Below are positions 26,759-34,893 of a stretch of DNA of 64,000 bases, piece by piece. The first letter of the stretch is position 1, and the number at the start of each line of letters is the position of its first letter. Origin of the DNA: an uncultured Bacteroidales bacterium (GTDB lineage: Bacteria > Bacteroidota > Bacteroidia > Bacteroidales > UBA932); contig ONOQ01000015.1 in NCBI GenBank assembly GCA_900319485.1, positions 1-64,000 on the forward strand, written 5' to 3'. Under the pieces are notes generated by a model. That model was not told the DNA's origin. It searched no databases and saw only the letters and a program-made list of their open reading frames with translations. The translations under genes and the position numbers were made by a program.

Positions 26759-27412
26759 TTATTTGTTCAGTGATTTTAGGATTCTGATGCGCTGGATGTG
26801 TCCCAGAGAGGTCTCTACGGGGATTCCGCGGCTGCAGAAATCAAGCGCCTCCTGGGGAGAATCCGTATTGAATATGAGCGGAAGCCGCCCCTGAGTGGCG
26901 CTTTGGGCGTATTCAAAGCGCTTTACCCCGTGGATTATGACTCCGTCAATGCCCGAAAGCCGGCAGTAGTCAAGAAGTGGGCCGATTTCATCCTTTGTAA
27001 GGCCGTCTGTGATGCGGACAAGGACGCGCGTATAGCGCTCGTAGCAGAGCCTCAGGCTCAGGAGTTCGTCAAGAAGCGCGGTAATGTCGGAAACTTCCTG
27101 GGTGCCATCTTCCCAGCCTGTATCCACGATGAGGAAATCCACAAAGTCATACAGCAGGGCAAAGGAACGCTGGGTATCTCTCTTGAGATTAACGGCAAGG
27201 ACAGTTTCCTTCCTTAATGACTGCAGTCCGGAAATCCATTCAAGTATTCCGTCCTTAGGGGGAGTAAGGGTGAGAAAACCGGGCGCAGGATGCGGCATTC
27301 TGTATGAAACAGAGCCGTTTATGTCTTCATAAGCGCCAAGTGGATTCCCAAGTGTAACGCCTGAGAATTCAATTTTTGGAACTTTTTCCAGTTTTTTCTT
27401 GAAAAACAGCAT
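26759..27412 (-). CDS. Short divergent PyrD-like (dihydroorotate dehydrogenase-related) protein
   Basis: The 217-aa protein resembles the dihydroorotate dehydrogenase barrel in outline: IEFSGVTLGNPLGAYEDING at the start, GFLTLTPPKDGILEWISGLQ, then VRITDGLTKDEIGPLLDYCR and GIDGVIIHGVKRFEYAQS, which parallels the PyrD segment of the form LTDEEL..GIDGII. True PyrD proteins exceed 300 aa and carry Lys/Cys or Ser catalytic loops not visible here, so it is probably not an active PyrD. Function unknown. It is coupled to cinA. Confidence 0.6.
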   Translation of the reverse strand: MLFFKKKLEKVPKIEFSGVTLGNPLGAYEDINGSVSYRMPHPAPGFLTLTPPKDGILEWISGLQSLRKETVLAVNLKRDTQRSFALLYDFVDFLIVDTGWEDGTQEVSDITALLDELLSLRLCYERYTRVLVRITDGLTKDEIGPLLDYCRLSGIDGVIIHGVKRFEYAQSATQGRLPLIFNTDSPQEALDFCSRGIPVETSLGHIQRIRILKSLNK

Positions 27413-27437
27413 CCTTGCGATAATCTCTATACGGATG

Positions 27438-27445
27438 CAAAAATA
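27438..27445 (-). promoter_or_regulatory. -7 promoter box (TATTTTTG)
   Basis: The minus-strand TATTTTTG lies 25 bp upstream of the PyrD-like start, in the gap after the XRE gene, and would drive the PyrD-like/cinA pair. Confidence 0.5.
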
Positions 27446-27450
27446 ATAAA

Positions 27451-27798
27451 TTATTCTTCAAGATGGAACTCCTCAAAGGTATTGTCGGAGTAAAAAACCA
27501 GGATTCTAGTCGCTTTACGGCCTGAATCCGATGTCTTTTGCGGGAAAAGATCCATCATAATGCTGCCCTCAGCATCCTCTGACGACGCTTCCTTGTACAT
27601 TTTGCCCCTTCCGGTGAGAAGCCATTCAAGGTTCAGCGCGGGGTAGTGAAGCATCAGGCTCTCCAGAAAATCGTAGCCCGGCTTGTTGCGGCCGGACAGA
27701 ATATGGGAAACGCTGCCGCGCGCAACGGAGAGTGTGTCTGCAAACTGAGTCTGCGTGAGATTTTCCGCCTGCAAAAACTGTAAAAGACGCCGATTCAT
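27451..27798 (-). CDS. XRE-family DNA-binding protein
   Basis: With ATG 27798 the product has 115 aa: a helix-turn-helix (LLQFLQAENLTQTQFADTLS then VARGSVSHILSGRNKPGYDF) and a segment ALNLEWLLTGRGKMY typical of small Bacteroidota Cro/CI-type regulators, followed by a variable C-terminus ending TFEEFHLEE. The further upstream frame is rejected because it crosses a -7 box. Upstream lies a 460-bp AT-rich non-coding region with an operator-like inverted repeat. Confidence 0.82.
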   Translation of the reverse strand: MNRRLLQFLQAENLTQTQFADTLSVARGSVSHILSGRNKPGYDFLESLMLHYPALNLEWLLTGRGKMYKEASSEDAEGSIMMDLFPQKTSDSGRKATRILVFYSDNTFEEFHLEE

Positions 27799-27818
27799 AT
27801 TCCTGAATTTTGTTGTTA

Positions 27819-27826
27819 CAAATATA
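27819..27826 (-). promoter_or_regulatory. -7 promoter box (TATATTTG) for the XRE gene
   Basis: The minus-strand TATATTTG is placed 21 bp upstream of ATG 27798. Confidence 0.5.
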
Positions 27827-28265
27827 CACACAATATGTGAAACATCCAAATGCCGTTACTGAGGAACAGGCAGGGAAGGGCAGGTGACATTATTGAAATA
27901 TTTACCTAAAATATTATTTAGATAATCATATATAAATGGCTGATTATCCTAGATATAGTATCTTATAAACAACCCTATAAACAGCATTTTGGCCGCCACC
28001 TTGTTTTTATATCCCCATTTTGTTAAAGTTATATTATATATAAAGTAATATAAAATGCTGATTTTCCGTGAAATAGTTAGCATATCAACAAAAGCGTGGA
28101 ACACTTTTGCAAAAAAGTATCAGCGCCCTTTTCGGAATGTTAAACAAGTGACGCGTTATTTACAAATGTCAACATCCTGCCCGTTTAGCGCATTTCACAT
28201 TTGTATAATTCCGGGAAAGGGAAAAACTGTTTTGCGGAAGATTTCACAATTTGTGATTAATAGTG
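27827..28265. other. AT-rich intergenic region with operator-like inverted repeat
   Basis: No convincing gene is present. The region is AT-rich and holds GATAATCA (27921-27928) and TGATTATC (27941-27948), an 8-bp inverted repeat with 12-bp spacing, which could be an operator for the neighbouring XRE protein. An open frame at 28055-28375 lacks protein-like composition and overlaps queA, so it is not called. Confidence 0.4.
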
Positions 28266-28273
28266 TAACTTTG
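28266..28273 (+). promoter_or_regulatory. -7 promoter box (TAACTTTG) for queA
   Basis: TAACTTTG lies 19 bp before the queA start. Confidence 0.5.
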
Positions 28274-28292
28274 CCCCGAAAAACGAATTCTG

Positions 28293-29501
28293 ATGATACC
28301 CGAAATTCATATAGAAGACTACAATTATGGCCTGGAGGACTCCAGGATAGCGAAATACCCTCTTCCGGAGCGTGACGCCTCAAAACTCCTCCATTATAAG
28401 GACGGCAATGTTTCCCATACCGTTTTCCGTAATTTGCCTGACCTTCTCCCCGAAGGTGCAATGATGGTATTCAATGAGACCAAAGTTGTACCGGCCCGCC
28501 TGCATTTCAGGCGGGAAAGCGGCGCCCATATAGAGATATTCTGCCTTGAACCCGTTTCCCCCGTTGAATATAACCTTGCCTTTGCCGCCACTGCCGAGAC
28601 CACCTGGAAATGTGTTATCGGCAATGCGAAAAAGTGGAAGGAGGATATCCTGAGGCTTTATAATCCCAACGAAGACGCTCAGATTGAGGGGATGGACCTG
28701 AGGGCAGAACTTATGGGAAGGGACGGCCAGACGGGGCAGGTGAGATTTACCTGGAAGGACGGCAGCCCGTTCTCAAGGGTACTTGAAGTTGCCGGCACTG
28801 TTCCCATTCCGCCGTATCTTAACAGGGAATCCGAGGCTATTGACACTCAGCGTTACCAAACCCTGTATGCCCGTATCAGGGGTTCCGTTGCTGCTCCTAC
28901 GGCAGGCCTTCACTTCACTGACAGGGTCCTTGAAGGAATTAAGGCAAGGGGCATAGATATGGAGAAAGTATGCCTTCACGTAGGCGCAGGAACCTTCCTT
29001 CCCGTAAAGAGTTCCCTGGTGTCGGAGCACCCTATGCACCGTGAACCTTTTGTTGTGACAAGGGATCTTCTTGTGAAACTCAGGGACAGGAAAGCGCCCC
29101 TTATTGCCGTAGGAACCACTTCCGTAAGGACTCTGGAATCCCTTTATTATGTAGGCGTAAGCATAATTGAGGAGGGAGAGCCCCGTGACGTTGCCCAGTG
29201 GGCTCCGTATGAAAGGGAATACTCCTATTCGACGCAGGAGGCCCTTCAGGCAATTATCGACTGGCTGGACAAAACCGGCAGGAGTGAGATCAGCGCCGGA
29301 ACCCGCATCATAATAGTCCCCGGCTTCACCTTCCGCATCGTAGACCTTCTGGTTACAAATTTCCACCAGCCGGAGAGTACCCTCATCCTTCTGGTATCGG
29401 CCTTCGTAAACGGCAACTGGAGAGCCATTTACGATTATGCGCTGGAGAATGGTTTCCGTTTTCTGAGTTACGGAGACTCCTCTTTGCTTGAAAGGTCATA
29501 G
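28293..29501 (+). CDS. queA: tRNA preQ1 ribosyltransferase-isomerase QueA
   Basis: The 402-aa protein shows the QueA order: FVYDLP-like start YNYGLEDSRIAKYPLPERDA, VFNETKVVPARLHFRRESGA, VAGTVPIPPYLNRESEAIDT, YARIRGSVAAPTAGLHFTDR and HVGAGTFLPVKS. QueA transfers and rearranges the ribose of SAM onto preQ1 at tRNA position 34, making epoxyqueuosine. Length is slightly above E. coli QueA. It is transcribed alone from its own -7 box; another promoter box separates it from the acyltransferase gene. Confidence 0.95.
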   Translation: MIPEIHIEDYNYGLEDSRIAKYPLPERDASKLLHYKDGNVSHTVFRNLPDLLPEGAMMVFNETKVVPARLHFRRESGAHIEIFCLEPVSPVEYNLAFAATAETTWKCVIGNAKKWKEDILRLYNPNEDAQIEGMDLRAELMGRDGQTGQVRFTWKDGSPFSRVLEVAGTVPIPPYLNRESEAIDTQRYQTLYARIRGSVAAPTAGLHFTDRVLEGIKARGIDMEKVCLHVGAGTFLPVKSSLVSEHPMHREPFVVTRDLLVKLRDRKAPLIAVGTTSVRTLESLYYVGVSIIEEGEPRDVAQWAPYEREYSYSTQEALQAIIDWLDKTGRSEISAGTRIIIVPGFTFRIVDLLVTNFHQPESTLILLVSAFVNGNWRAIYDYALENGFRFLSYGDSSLLERS

Positions 29502-29521
29502 GTAAATCCAAAAATTTGGCT

Positions 29522-29529
29522 TATTTTTG
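29522..29529 (+). promoter_or_regulatory. -7 promoter box (TATTTTTG)
   Basis: TATTTTTG is 23 bp upstream of the acyltransferase start, with TTTGG near 29514 as a possible upstream element. Confidence 0.5.
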
Positions 29530-29552
29530 TAGGAGAATCAGAAGAATTGAGT

Positions 29553-30704
29553 ATGGACCTTACTGAATATATGGACATTGCTCCTTTCAACGACGAAGAA
29601 GCATCGGCAGCGCTTACGCGCCTGTCCAATCATCCAAATACCAAATGGATTTCCAAGAGGATATTCCCGGACCAGCCGGACACCCTCCTGGGGGAGATAC
29701 TCCGTAACATCCACACCGTGGACGAATTCCAGTCCATAGTGATGACAAAGGCCATCCAGTGGGTGATTGACCACTCCGTGACGGAGTTCACCTATGACGG
29801 CCTTGAGAATCTTACGTCCATTGAAGGCAAGTACCTTGCAATGTCCAATCACAGGGACATCATCCTGGATCCCGCCTTTCTCCAACTCATTCTCCTCAAA
29901 AACGGCCTTCCGGACACCCAGATCTGCGTAGGGGACAACCTCCTCAAGCAGAAGAGCGTGGAACTCCTCATCCGTTCCAACCGTATGATCAAGGTCATAA
30001 GGGGAATATCGGCCCGTGAACTGTACCTGTCCTCGCAACTCCTCTCAAAATACATCCGTGAGGTCATCACTTCCGGCACCAGTTCCGTCTGGATTGCCCA
30101 GCGCCAGGGCCGCACAAAAGATGGCCTGGACACCACGGAGCAGGGTCTTCTGAAGATGTTCGACATGTCCGGCACCAAGGATTTCACCCAGAATTTCAAG
30201 GAACTGAACATCATCCCCATAAGCATCTCCTATGAGTATGAGCCCTGCGATATCCTGAAGGCCAGGGAAATCCTCATCTCCCGCACCCAGAAGTACGTGA
30301 AATCGGAGACCGAGGACCTTGAGAGCATTATCCAGGGCATTATGCAGCCCAAGGGTAATGTCCATATCCAGTTTGGGAAACCCCTTACGGACCAGGAGAT
30401 AGAGCAAGCCTCCCTCTGTGACAAGAATGACCGTTACCAGAGCATCCGCCACGCTATGGACGTGAGGATCATACAGGGATACAAACTATGGAAGACCAAT
30501 TATATGGCCTATGACATAGTGAGCGGTGAGCCCAAATACTCATCGGAGTACACTGAGGAAGAGTTAACAGCTTTCAAGGGTTATATTGAGGTTCTTCTTG
30601 GCAAGGTGGAACCCACCCTTGACAAGGATGAACTGAGGGATATCCTGCTGCATATCTACAGCAATCCCGTCCTTTCTAAGGAAAACCTTACAGATTCACA
30701 ATAA
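29553..30704 (+). CDS. PlsC-superfamily acyltransferase
   Basis: The 383-aa protein carries the acyltransferase motif NHRDIILDP (NHxxxD, near residue 99) after YLAMS, then IWIAQRQGRTKDGLDTTEQG as the third motif region (substrate phosphate binding), and IIPISISYEYEP. This resembles glycerophosphate-type acyltransferases of the PlsC/PlsB superfamily, acting at the inner membrane, but no membrane segment is obvious. The acyl acceptor is unknown. ATG 29553 is used; a TTG two codons earlier is less likely. The 3' end overlaps the convergent antiporter gene by 17 bp. Confidence 0.82.
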   Translation: MDLTEYMDIAPFNDEEASAALTRLSNHPNTKWISKRIFPDQPDTLLGEILRNIHTVDEFQSIVMTKAIQWVIDHSVTEFTYDGLENLTSIEGKYLAMSNHRDIILDPAFLQLILLKNGLPDTQICVGDNLLKQKSVELLIRSNRMIKVIRGISARELYLSSQLLSKYIREVITSGTSSVWIAQRQGRTKDGLDTTEQGLLKMFDMSGTKDFTQNFKELNIIPISISYEYEPCDILKAREILISRTQKYVKSETEDLESIIQGIMQPKGNVHIQFGKPLTDQEIEQASLCDKNDRYQSIRHAMDVRIIQGYKLWKTNYMAYDIVSGEPKYSSEYTEEELTAFKGYIEVLLGKVEPTLDKDELRDILLHIYSNPVLSKENLTDSQ

Positions 30705-31653
30705 GCCAGGCCATATAGCCGGCCCACAGAATAAGGAACAGCGCGCCGTCCAGACGGTCAAGGCTGTTCTTTTTTCCTATATGGCAACTGGTGAGAAGTG
30801 CCAGCGCGCTTGCAAGGAGGATTCCAAGGTCTATGTAGGAAATATCGGCAAAACTCAAGGGATTGATGAGGGCCGATCCTCCAAGGATAAGGAGCACGTT
30901 GAAGATATTGCTGCCGATTATGTTTCCAAGGGCAAGTTGGCCCTTTTTCTTCACTGCCGCTGCAACGCAGGTGGCAAGTTCAGGCATAGAGGTGCCTCCG
31001 GCGAGGATGGTGATGGCGATGAATTTGTCGCTTACTCCAAGGGTATGCGCAATTGAAACGGCGGAATTCACGAACATGCGACCGCCGAAGACAAGGGCAG
31101 ATAGACCTCCGGCGATATAAAGGATTGCCAGCCAGATTTTAAGTTGTCTTGTCTCCGAGGGGGAATCGGAGTCAGGGGAGGAATGCTTGAAACTATACCA
31201 CATATACCCTATGAAAAGGGCCAGCAGAATGCCTCCGTCAAGGCGCGAAAGGCCGTCGGAGCCTATTCCGAAGATGGTGCGCTCCAGTCCCAGGAGGATG
31301 AGGACCGCCACTGTGACAATGTTCATGGGGATGTCCCTGCGCCTGTTTTCCCTGGTGATGGCCATCGGGAGGATGAGCGCGGTTATGCCCAGGATGAGGA
31401 GGGTGTTGAAGATGTTTGAACCCACTACGTTGCCAAGGGCAATGTCGGCATTGCCCTGCGCCGCGCCGATAAAACTCACAACCATCTCCGGGGCCGATGT
31501 CCCCATTCCCACAATGGTTAGGCCGATGACGAATTCGCTGAGGCCGAACCTCCTGGCGACTGCCGACGCCCCTTCCACAAGGTAATCCGCTCCGAACACC
31601 ACAAGGGCGAGGCCCGCAAGGAATAAGATAATCTGTAAATATATAGGATCCAT
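30688..31653 (-). CDS. Calcium/sodium antiporter (YrbG-type CaCA family)
   Basis: The 321-aa inner-membrane protein has two inverted halves with the paired alpha-repeats of CaCA exchangers: IVGMGTSAPEMVVSFIGAAQ with NVVGSNIFNTLLILG, and ILAGGTSMPELATCVAAAVK with NIIGSNIFNVLLILGGSALI. About ten membrane segments are visible. It exchanges Ca2+ for Na+ or H+. The last 17 bp of the gene overlap the acyltransferase gene on the other strand. Confidence 0.93.
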   Translation of the reverse strand: MDPIYLQIILFLAGLALVVFGADYLVEGASAVARRFGLSEFVIGLTIVGMGTSAPEMVVSFIGAAQGNADIALGNVVGSNIFNTLLILGITALILPMAITRENRRRDIPMNIVTVAVLILLGLERTIFGIGSDGLSRLDGGILLALFIGYMWYSFKHSSPDSDSPSETRQLKIWLAILYIAGGLSALVFGGRMFVNSAVSIAHTLGVSDKFIAITILAGGTSMPELATCVAAAVKKKGQLALGNIIGSNIFNVLLILGGSALINPLSFADISYIDLGILLASALALLTSCHIGKKNSLDRLDGALFLILWAGYMAWLIVNL

Positions 31654-31672
31654 TATCTGTCAAATTTCAGCA

Positions 31673-31680
31673 CAAAATTA
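31673..31680 (-). promoter_or_regulatory. -7 promoter box (TAATTTTG) for the antiporter
   Basis: The minus-strand TAATTTTG lies 19 bp upstream of the antiporter start and is divergent to the boxes of the M6 protease operon. Confidence 0.5.
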
Positions 31681-31692
31681 GCAATTATCTCC

Positions 31693-31709
31693 TATTTTTG
31701 CTATTTTTG
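31693..31709 (+). promoter_or_regulatory. Doubled -7 boxes (TATTTTTG twice) for the M6 protease operon
   Basis: Two TATTTTTG boxes stand one base apart (31693-31700 and 31702-31709), 10 bp before the first lipoprotein gene. Either could direct the four-gene transcript. Confidence 0.5.
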
Positions 31710-31719
31710 TTAACTAAAT

Positions 31720-32175
31720 ATGACCGTAAAAAGGCTCATATCCGTGTCTGTGCTTGCCGCAGCGTTACTCTGCTCCTGCATCCCCAAGACGCCGGACAGG
31801 CCCACTCCGCCCGCTCCGGACCCTCCTGTTCCGGACGATCCAGACCCCATAACTATGGTAACCACACCCGGCGCATACGGTGTGGAGGGGGGAGATGTCA
31901 TCTTTGACCTATCCGTAAACCAGTTCAGCGTCCTTGAATATACGGGCGGGTGCTCATACCGCATCATAAATCCCCAGACAGTCACGGTGGTCAGTGTGTC
32001 GGGCCTTCCGAGGGTCCTTGCGGCCGGAAACAAGGTTTCTTTCCTCTACAGGGTTCTTGAGCAGGGCCACAGCACCGTGAGCGCCAGGTATGATATGACC
32101 GTCCTTCAGATAAAGGACGGCAAGGCCTGGCTCAAGAAGGATGACACTACATTCATTGTGATAGCCCTGTTATGA
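31720..32175 (+). CDS. Small lipoprotein paired with M6 protease (copy 1)
   Basis: The 151-aa product has a lipoprotein signal (LISVSVLAAALLCSC, Cys about residue 20), a Pro/Asp-rich spacer (TPPAPDPPVPDDPDP) and one compact domain of about 110 aa ending DGKAWLKKDDTTFIVI. The domain parallels the lipoprotein at 34394: both have T-x-G-x-Y, x-D, a Gly-Ser turn, a VSG motif and a closing W-L-K..V-I. No known family is recognised. Its stop overlaps the start of the M6 protease by 4 bp, so the pair is translationally coupled. It may bind, anchor or restrain the protease; this is inference. Confidence 0.7.
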   Translation: MTVKRLISVSVLAAALLCSCIPKTPDRPTPPAPDPPVPDDPDPITMVTTPGAYGVEGGDVIFDLSVNQFSVLEYTGGCSYRIINPQTVTVVSVSGLPRVLAAGNKVSFLYRVLEQGHSTVSARYDMTVLQIKDGKAWLKKDDTTFIVIALL

Positions 32176-34397
32176 TATCGGCCCTCATACTGTCTGCCGT
32201 CCTGAGCGTATGGGCGGCCCTGGATACCCTGAAGGTGCCCTGCGTCCTTCTGGAATTCACGGACGTAAAGTTTGAGGGAGAAGCCCCGGAAGAGTATTTT
32301 GACGCCCTCCTCAATGAGGAAGGGTTCTCCGGGGAAGGCCTTGCCACCGGGTCCGTGAGGGATTATTTCAGAGACAATTCCCTTGGCGCCTTCATTCCGG
32401 TATTTGACGTTTACGGCCCCGTCACCCTTCCAAGGTACCGGGCGTTCTATGGCCGTGATGTGGTAACCGACGGCGTAAGGGCCGATGCCGCCGCAGACCA
32501 GGCCCTGGCCGAAGCCTGCGCCGCCCTGGATGAGGACGTTGATTTCTCCGTATACGATGCCGACTCTGACGGCGTCCTGGATATGATCCTTTTCATCTAT
32601 GCCGGCCTTGACCAGTCGCAGGGAGGCCCCCAGGATGCAATCTGGGCCCATAACTGGTATCTCAGTAAATCGGCCAGCCAGGACCTTCGGGAGGTGGTCC
32701 TTGACGGCGTAAGGCTGGACGGCTATTTCTGCGCCTCGGAACTGAGGGGCAAGGACGGTAAGAACCTTTCCGGAATAGGCCACATCTCCCACGAATTCGG
32801 CCACGCCCTGGGGCTTCCGGATTTCTACGACCAGTCGGCATCCGGCTCCCAGGCTGCCGCAGATCCCGGAGAATTTGCCCTTATGTGCTACGGAGCCACC
32901 AACAACTTCGGTTTCACTCCGCCGTATCTCACCGCGGAAGAAAGGATGATGCTGGGCTGGATGACAAGGGAAAGCCTTCAGGAACTCCAGCCCGGAAAAC
33001 AGATCTTATCGGCCATAGAGCATAATACGGCCTATGTCATCCACACGGAAACGGAAGGGGAGTACTTCCTTCTGGAATACAGGGATTCCAAGATGTGGGA
33101 CGCTCCGCTTCCCGAAGGCCTGGTGCTATACCACGTTGACAGGTCGGAGGCGTATGCCCCAAGGTGGGACAACTGGATTATTCCCGGCAGCGGCGTCAAC
33201 GACGATTCCTCCCACCCCTGTTTCTACATAGTACCGTCATATAACGGTGTCAGGGAGGCCGGAAATATGGTTTTCCCCGGCATCTCGGAGGCAACTTCCA
33301 TTGAACCCCAGGGCTGGAACGGAAGTTACGTTCCCTGCCAGATCACCAATATAGAACTTACCCCCGACGGCGTGAGCGTGTATGCGCAGTTTGACTGCGG
33401 CCCAAATATAAACGGTTATGTAAGAGACGTTTACGGATATCCTGTTGAAGGTGCCGATGTTTCAGTCGGCGAGGAAGTGACCCTGTCGGACGGAGACGGC
33501 CATTTCTTTGTCCCCGTGGAGGACGGTAAAAGAGGCTCCGTAGTACTGAATGTATCGGCCCCGGGATACAGGAATTACAGCACGCGGGTGTCTCTTGGCA
33601 GTTCAAGGGTCCTTTCCGTCCCCGTAACGCTCAGGCGCAATACGGAGGGGGACGACAATACGCTTTCCAAGTATGACTCCCGCCTGAAGCGCGGCTACTA
33701 CAATAAATCCGGCATAGGCGCCGTCCGATTCACTCCCTCAGATCTTGCTCCTTATGCCGGAAGCCTCCTCAAGGAGATAGTGTTCTTCCCGTATCTCCTG
33801 AATTCATTCCAGGGAGAGATTTACGTGACCGTTGACATAGGCCGTGAAAGGGTGCTCACAAAACTTGTGGAAACGCCCGTATATGGCCTCTATTTCAAGA
33901 ATTCGGTAGATGTCACGGACGCAGGCATAGTGATTCCGGAAGGGGAGGACCTTTACATAGGTTATGGCAGTACCGGCGGCCCGGACGGCAGTTTCTACCT
34001 TGGAACCGTATATCCCGGTGACAAGAAAAACAGTTACTGGGCGCCTTTCAGCACGGAAAGGTCGTCCTGGAGCCCGCTGTATGTAGAGAGGGCCGATATC
34101 ACGATGAACCTTATGCTGGAAGCCCAGGTCCAGGAGCAGGTAGGGGCCCAGAACCTTTCCTCCCTGGGGTATTTCTATATTAATCCCGGAAAGGGCAACT
34201 GGCAGGAAGGAGATACTTTCCCGCTTGAACTTGTGAGCCCTGAAAACGGTCCGGAGGTAGATGTAATGTGGTTCTACGACGGAGAAAAGGCTCGTGGAAG
34301 CGTGGTCCTGGAGAGTGGATACCACGTTCTTGAAGCAGTCCTGGAATACAATTCAGGCGCAACGGAGACAATAAGAAAAGAATTCAACATAAAATGA
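32172..34397 (+). CDS. M6-family metalloprotease (copy 1, no propeptide)
   Basis: The 741-aa protein has a signal-like start (MISALILSAVLSVWAA), an M6 catalytic domain with ISHEFGHALGLPDFYD (HExxHxxGxxD) near residue 205 and PVFDVYGPVTL, then a carboxypeptidase-regulatory-like beta domain (INGYVRDVYGYPVEGADVSV), a jelly-roll-like region and a terminal PKD-like segment (VMWFYDGEKARGSVVL). Compared with the protease at 34894 it lacks about 110 residues between the signal peptide and the protease domain, so it may be made without a propeptide. M6 peptidases (immune inhibitor A type) are secreted zinc endopeptidases. Confidence 0.88.
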   Translation: MISALILSAVLSVWAALDTLKVPCVLLEFTDVKFEGEAPEEYFDALLNEEGFSGEGLATGSVRDYFRDNSLGAFIPVFDVYGPVTLPRYRAFYGRDVVTDGVRADAAADQALAEACAALDEDVDFSVYDADSDGVLDMILFIYAGLDQSQGGPQDAIWAHNWYLSKSASQDLREVVLDGVRLDGYFCASELRGKDGKNLSGIGHISHEFGHALGLPDFYDQSASGSQAAADPGEFALMCYGATNNFGFTPPYLTAEERMMLGWMTRESLQELQPGKQILSAIEHNTAYVIHTETEGEYFLLEYRDSKMWDAPLPEGLVLYHVDRSEAYAPRWDNWIIPGSGVNDDSSHPCFYIVPSYNGVREAGNMVFPGISEATSIEPQGWNGSYVPCQITNIELTPDGVSVYAQFDCGPNINGYVRDVYGYPVEGADVSVGEEVTLSDGDGHFFVPVEDGKRGSVVLNVSAPGYRNYSTRVSLGSSRVLSVPVTLRRNTEGDDNTLSKYDSRLKRGYYNKSGIGAVRFTPSDLAPYAGSLLKEIVFFPYLLNSFQGEIYVTVDIGRERVLTKLVETPVYGLYFKNSVDVTDAGIVIPEGEDLYIGYGSTGGPDGSFYLGTVYPGDKKNSYWAPFSTERSSWSPLYVERADITMNLMLEAQVQEQVGAQNLSSLGYFYINPGKGNWQEGDTFPLELVSPENGPEVDVMWFYDGEKARGSVVLESGYHVLEAVLEYNSGATETIRKEFNIK

Positions 34398-34888
34398 GAA
34401 AGATACGCTGTTTTCTGTCCGTCGTCCTTATGGGCCTGTTGCTCTGCGGATGCCAGATCATCCTGTTCCCGGAAACACGGGAAGATGAGTCCGGGCAGCA
34501 GCAGAACCCTTCTTCCGGCCAGAATGGTTCCAGTGAGGAGCCTTCAACGGACCCCGTCCTAAAGGTCAGGACCCTTGGTATGTACAACATTGACGGTGCG
34601 GATTATGCGTACAGAAGGGGAGAGTGGCAGGTTTCCAGGAACTATTCGGCCGATGGAAGGAGCGTCACGTTCAGCCTGGTGGATCCTTCAAACCGCGTGG
34701 CCTATACCGTATCCGGAATCAAGCCTTCCGTTGCGCTTACCGGCCATAGCATATACGTCACTTTCACGGCACGCACGCCTGAAAAGGAGATAAAGAGTTT
34801 TTCTTCCACCGCGGTGGTTTTGAGGGTAAGCGGGGACACCCTCTGGCTCAAGACCAGCCAGGGGCCTTATTACGTAATTAAAAAGTAA
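34394..34888 (+). CDS. Small lipoprotein paired with M6 protease (copy 2)
   Basis: The 164-aa product has a lipoprotein signal (FLSVVLMGLLLCGC, Cys about residue 20), a Gln/Ser/Asn-rich spacer and a domain starting VRTLGMYNIDGADYAYR and ending DTLWLKTSQGPYYVIKK. It is a diverged relative of the lipoprotein at 31720. It overlaps the upstream protease by 4 bp and is followed after five bases by the second protease, so all four genes form one operon. Function unknown. Confidence 0.7.
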   Translation: MRKIRCFLSVVLMGLLLCGCQIILFPETREDESGQQQNPSSGQNGSSEEPSTDPVLKVRTLGMYNIDGADYAYRRGEWQVSRNYSADGRSVTFSLVDPSNRVAYTVSGIKPSVALTGHSIYVTFTARTPEKEIKSFSSTAVVLRVSGDTLWLKTSQGPYYVIKK

Positions 34889-34893
34889 CGGCT

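Noticed and set aside
27827..28290. Possible replication origin in the AT-rich gap
   Set aside because: No DnaA-box cluster, and no dnaA, dnaN or other origin-linked gene nearby.
28055..28375. 106-codon open frame before queA
   Set aside because: Low protein likeness, crosses the queA promoter and start, and has no recognised domain.
30045..30452. Antisense open frame under the acyltransferase gene
   Set aside because: No start context or domain; explained by codon bias of the sense gene.
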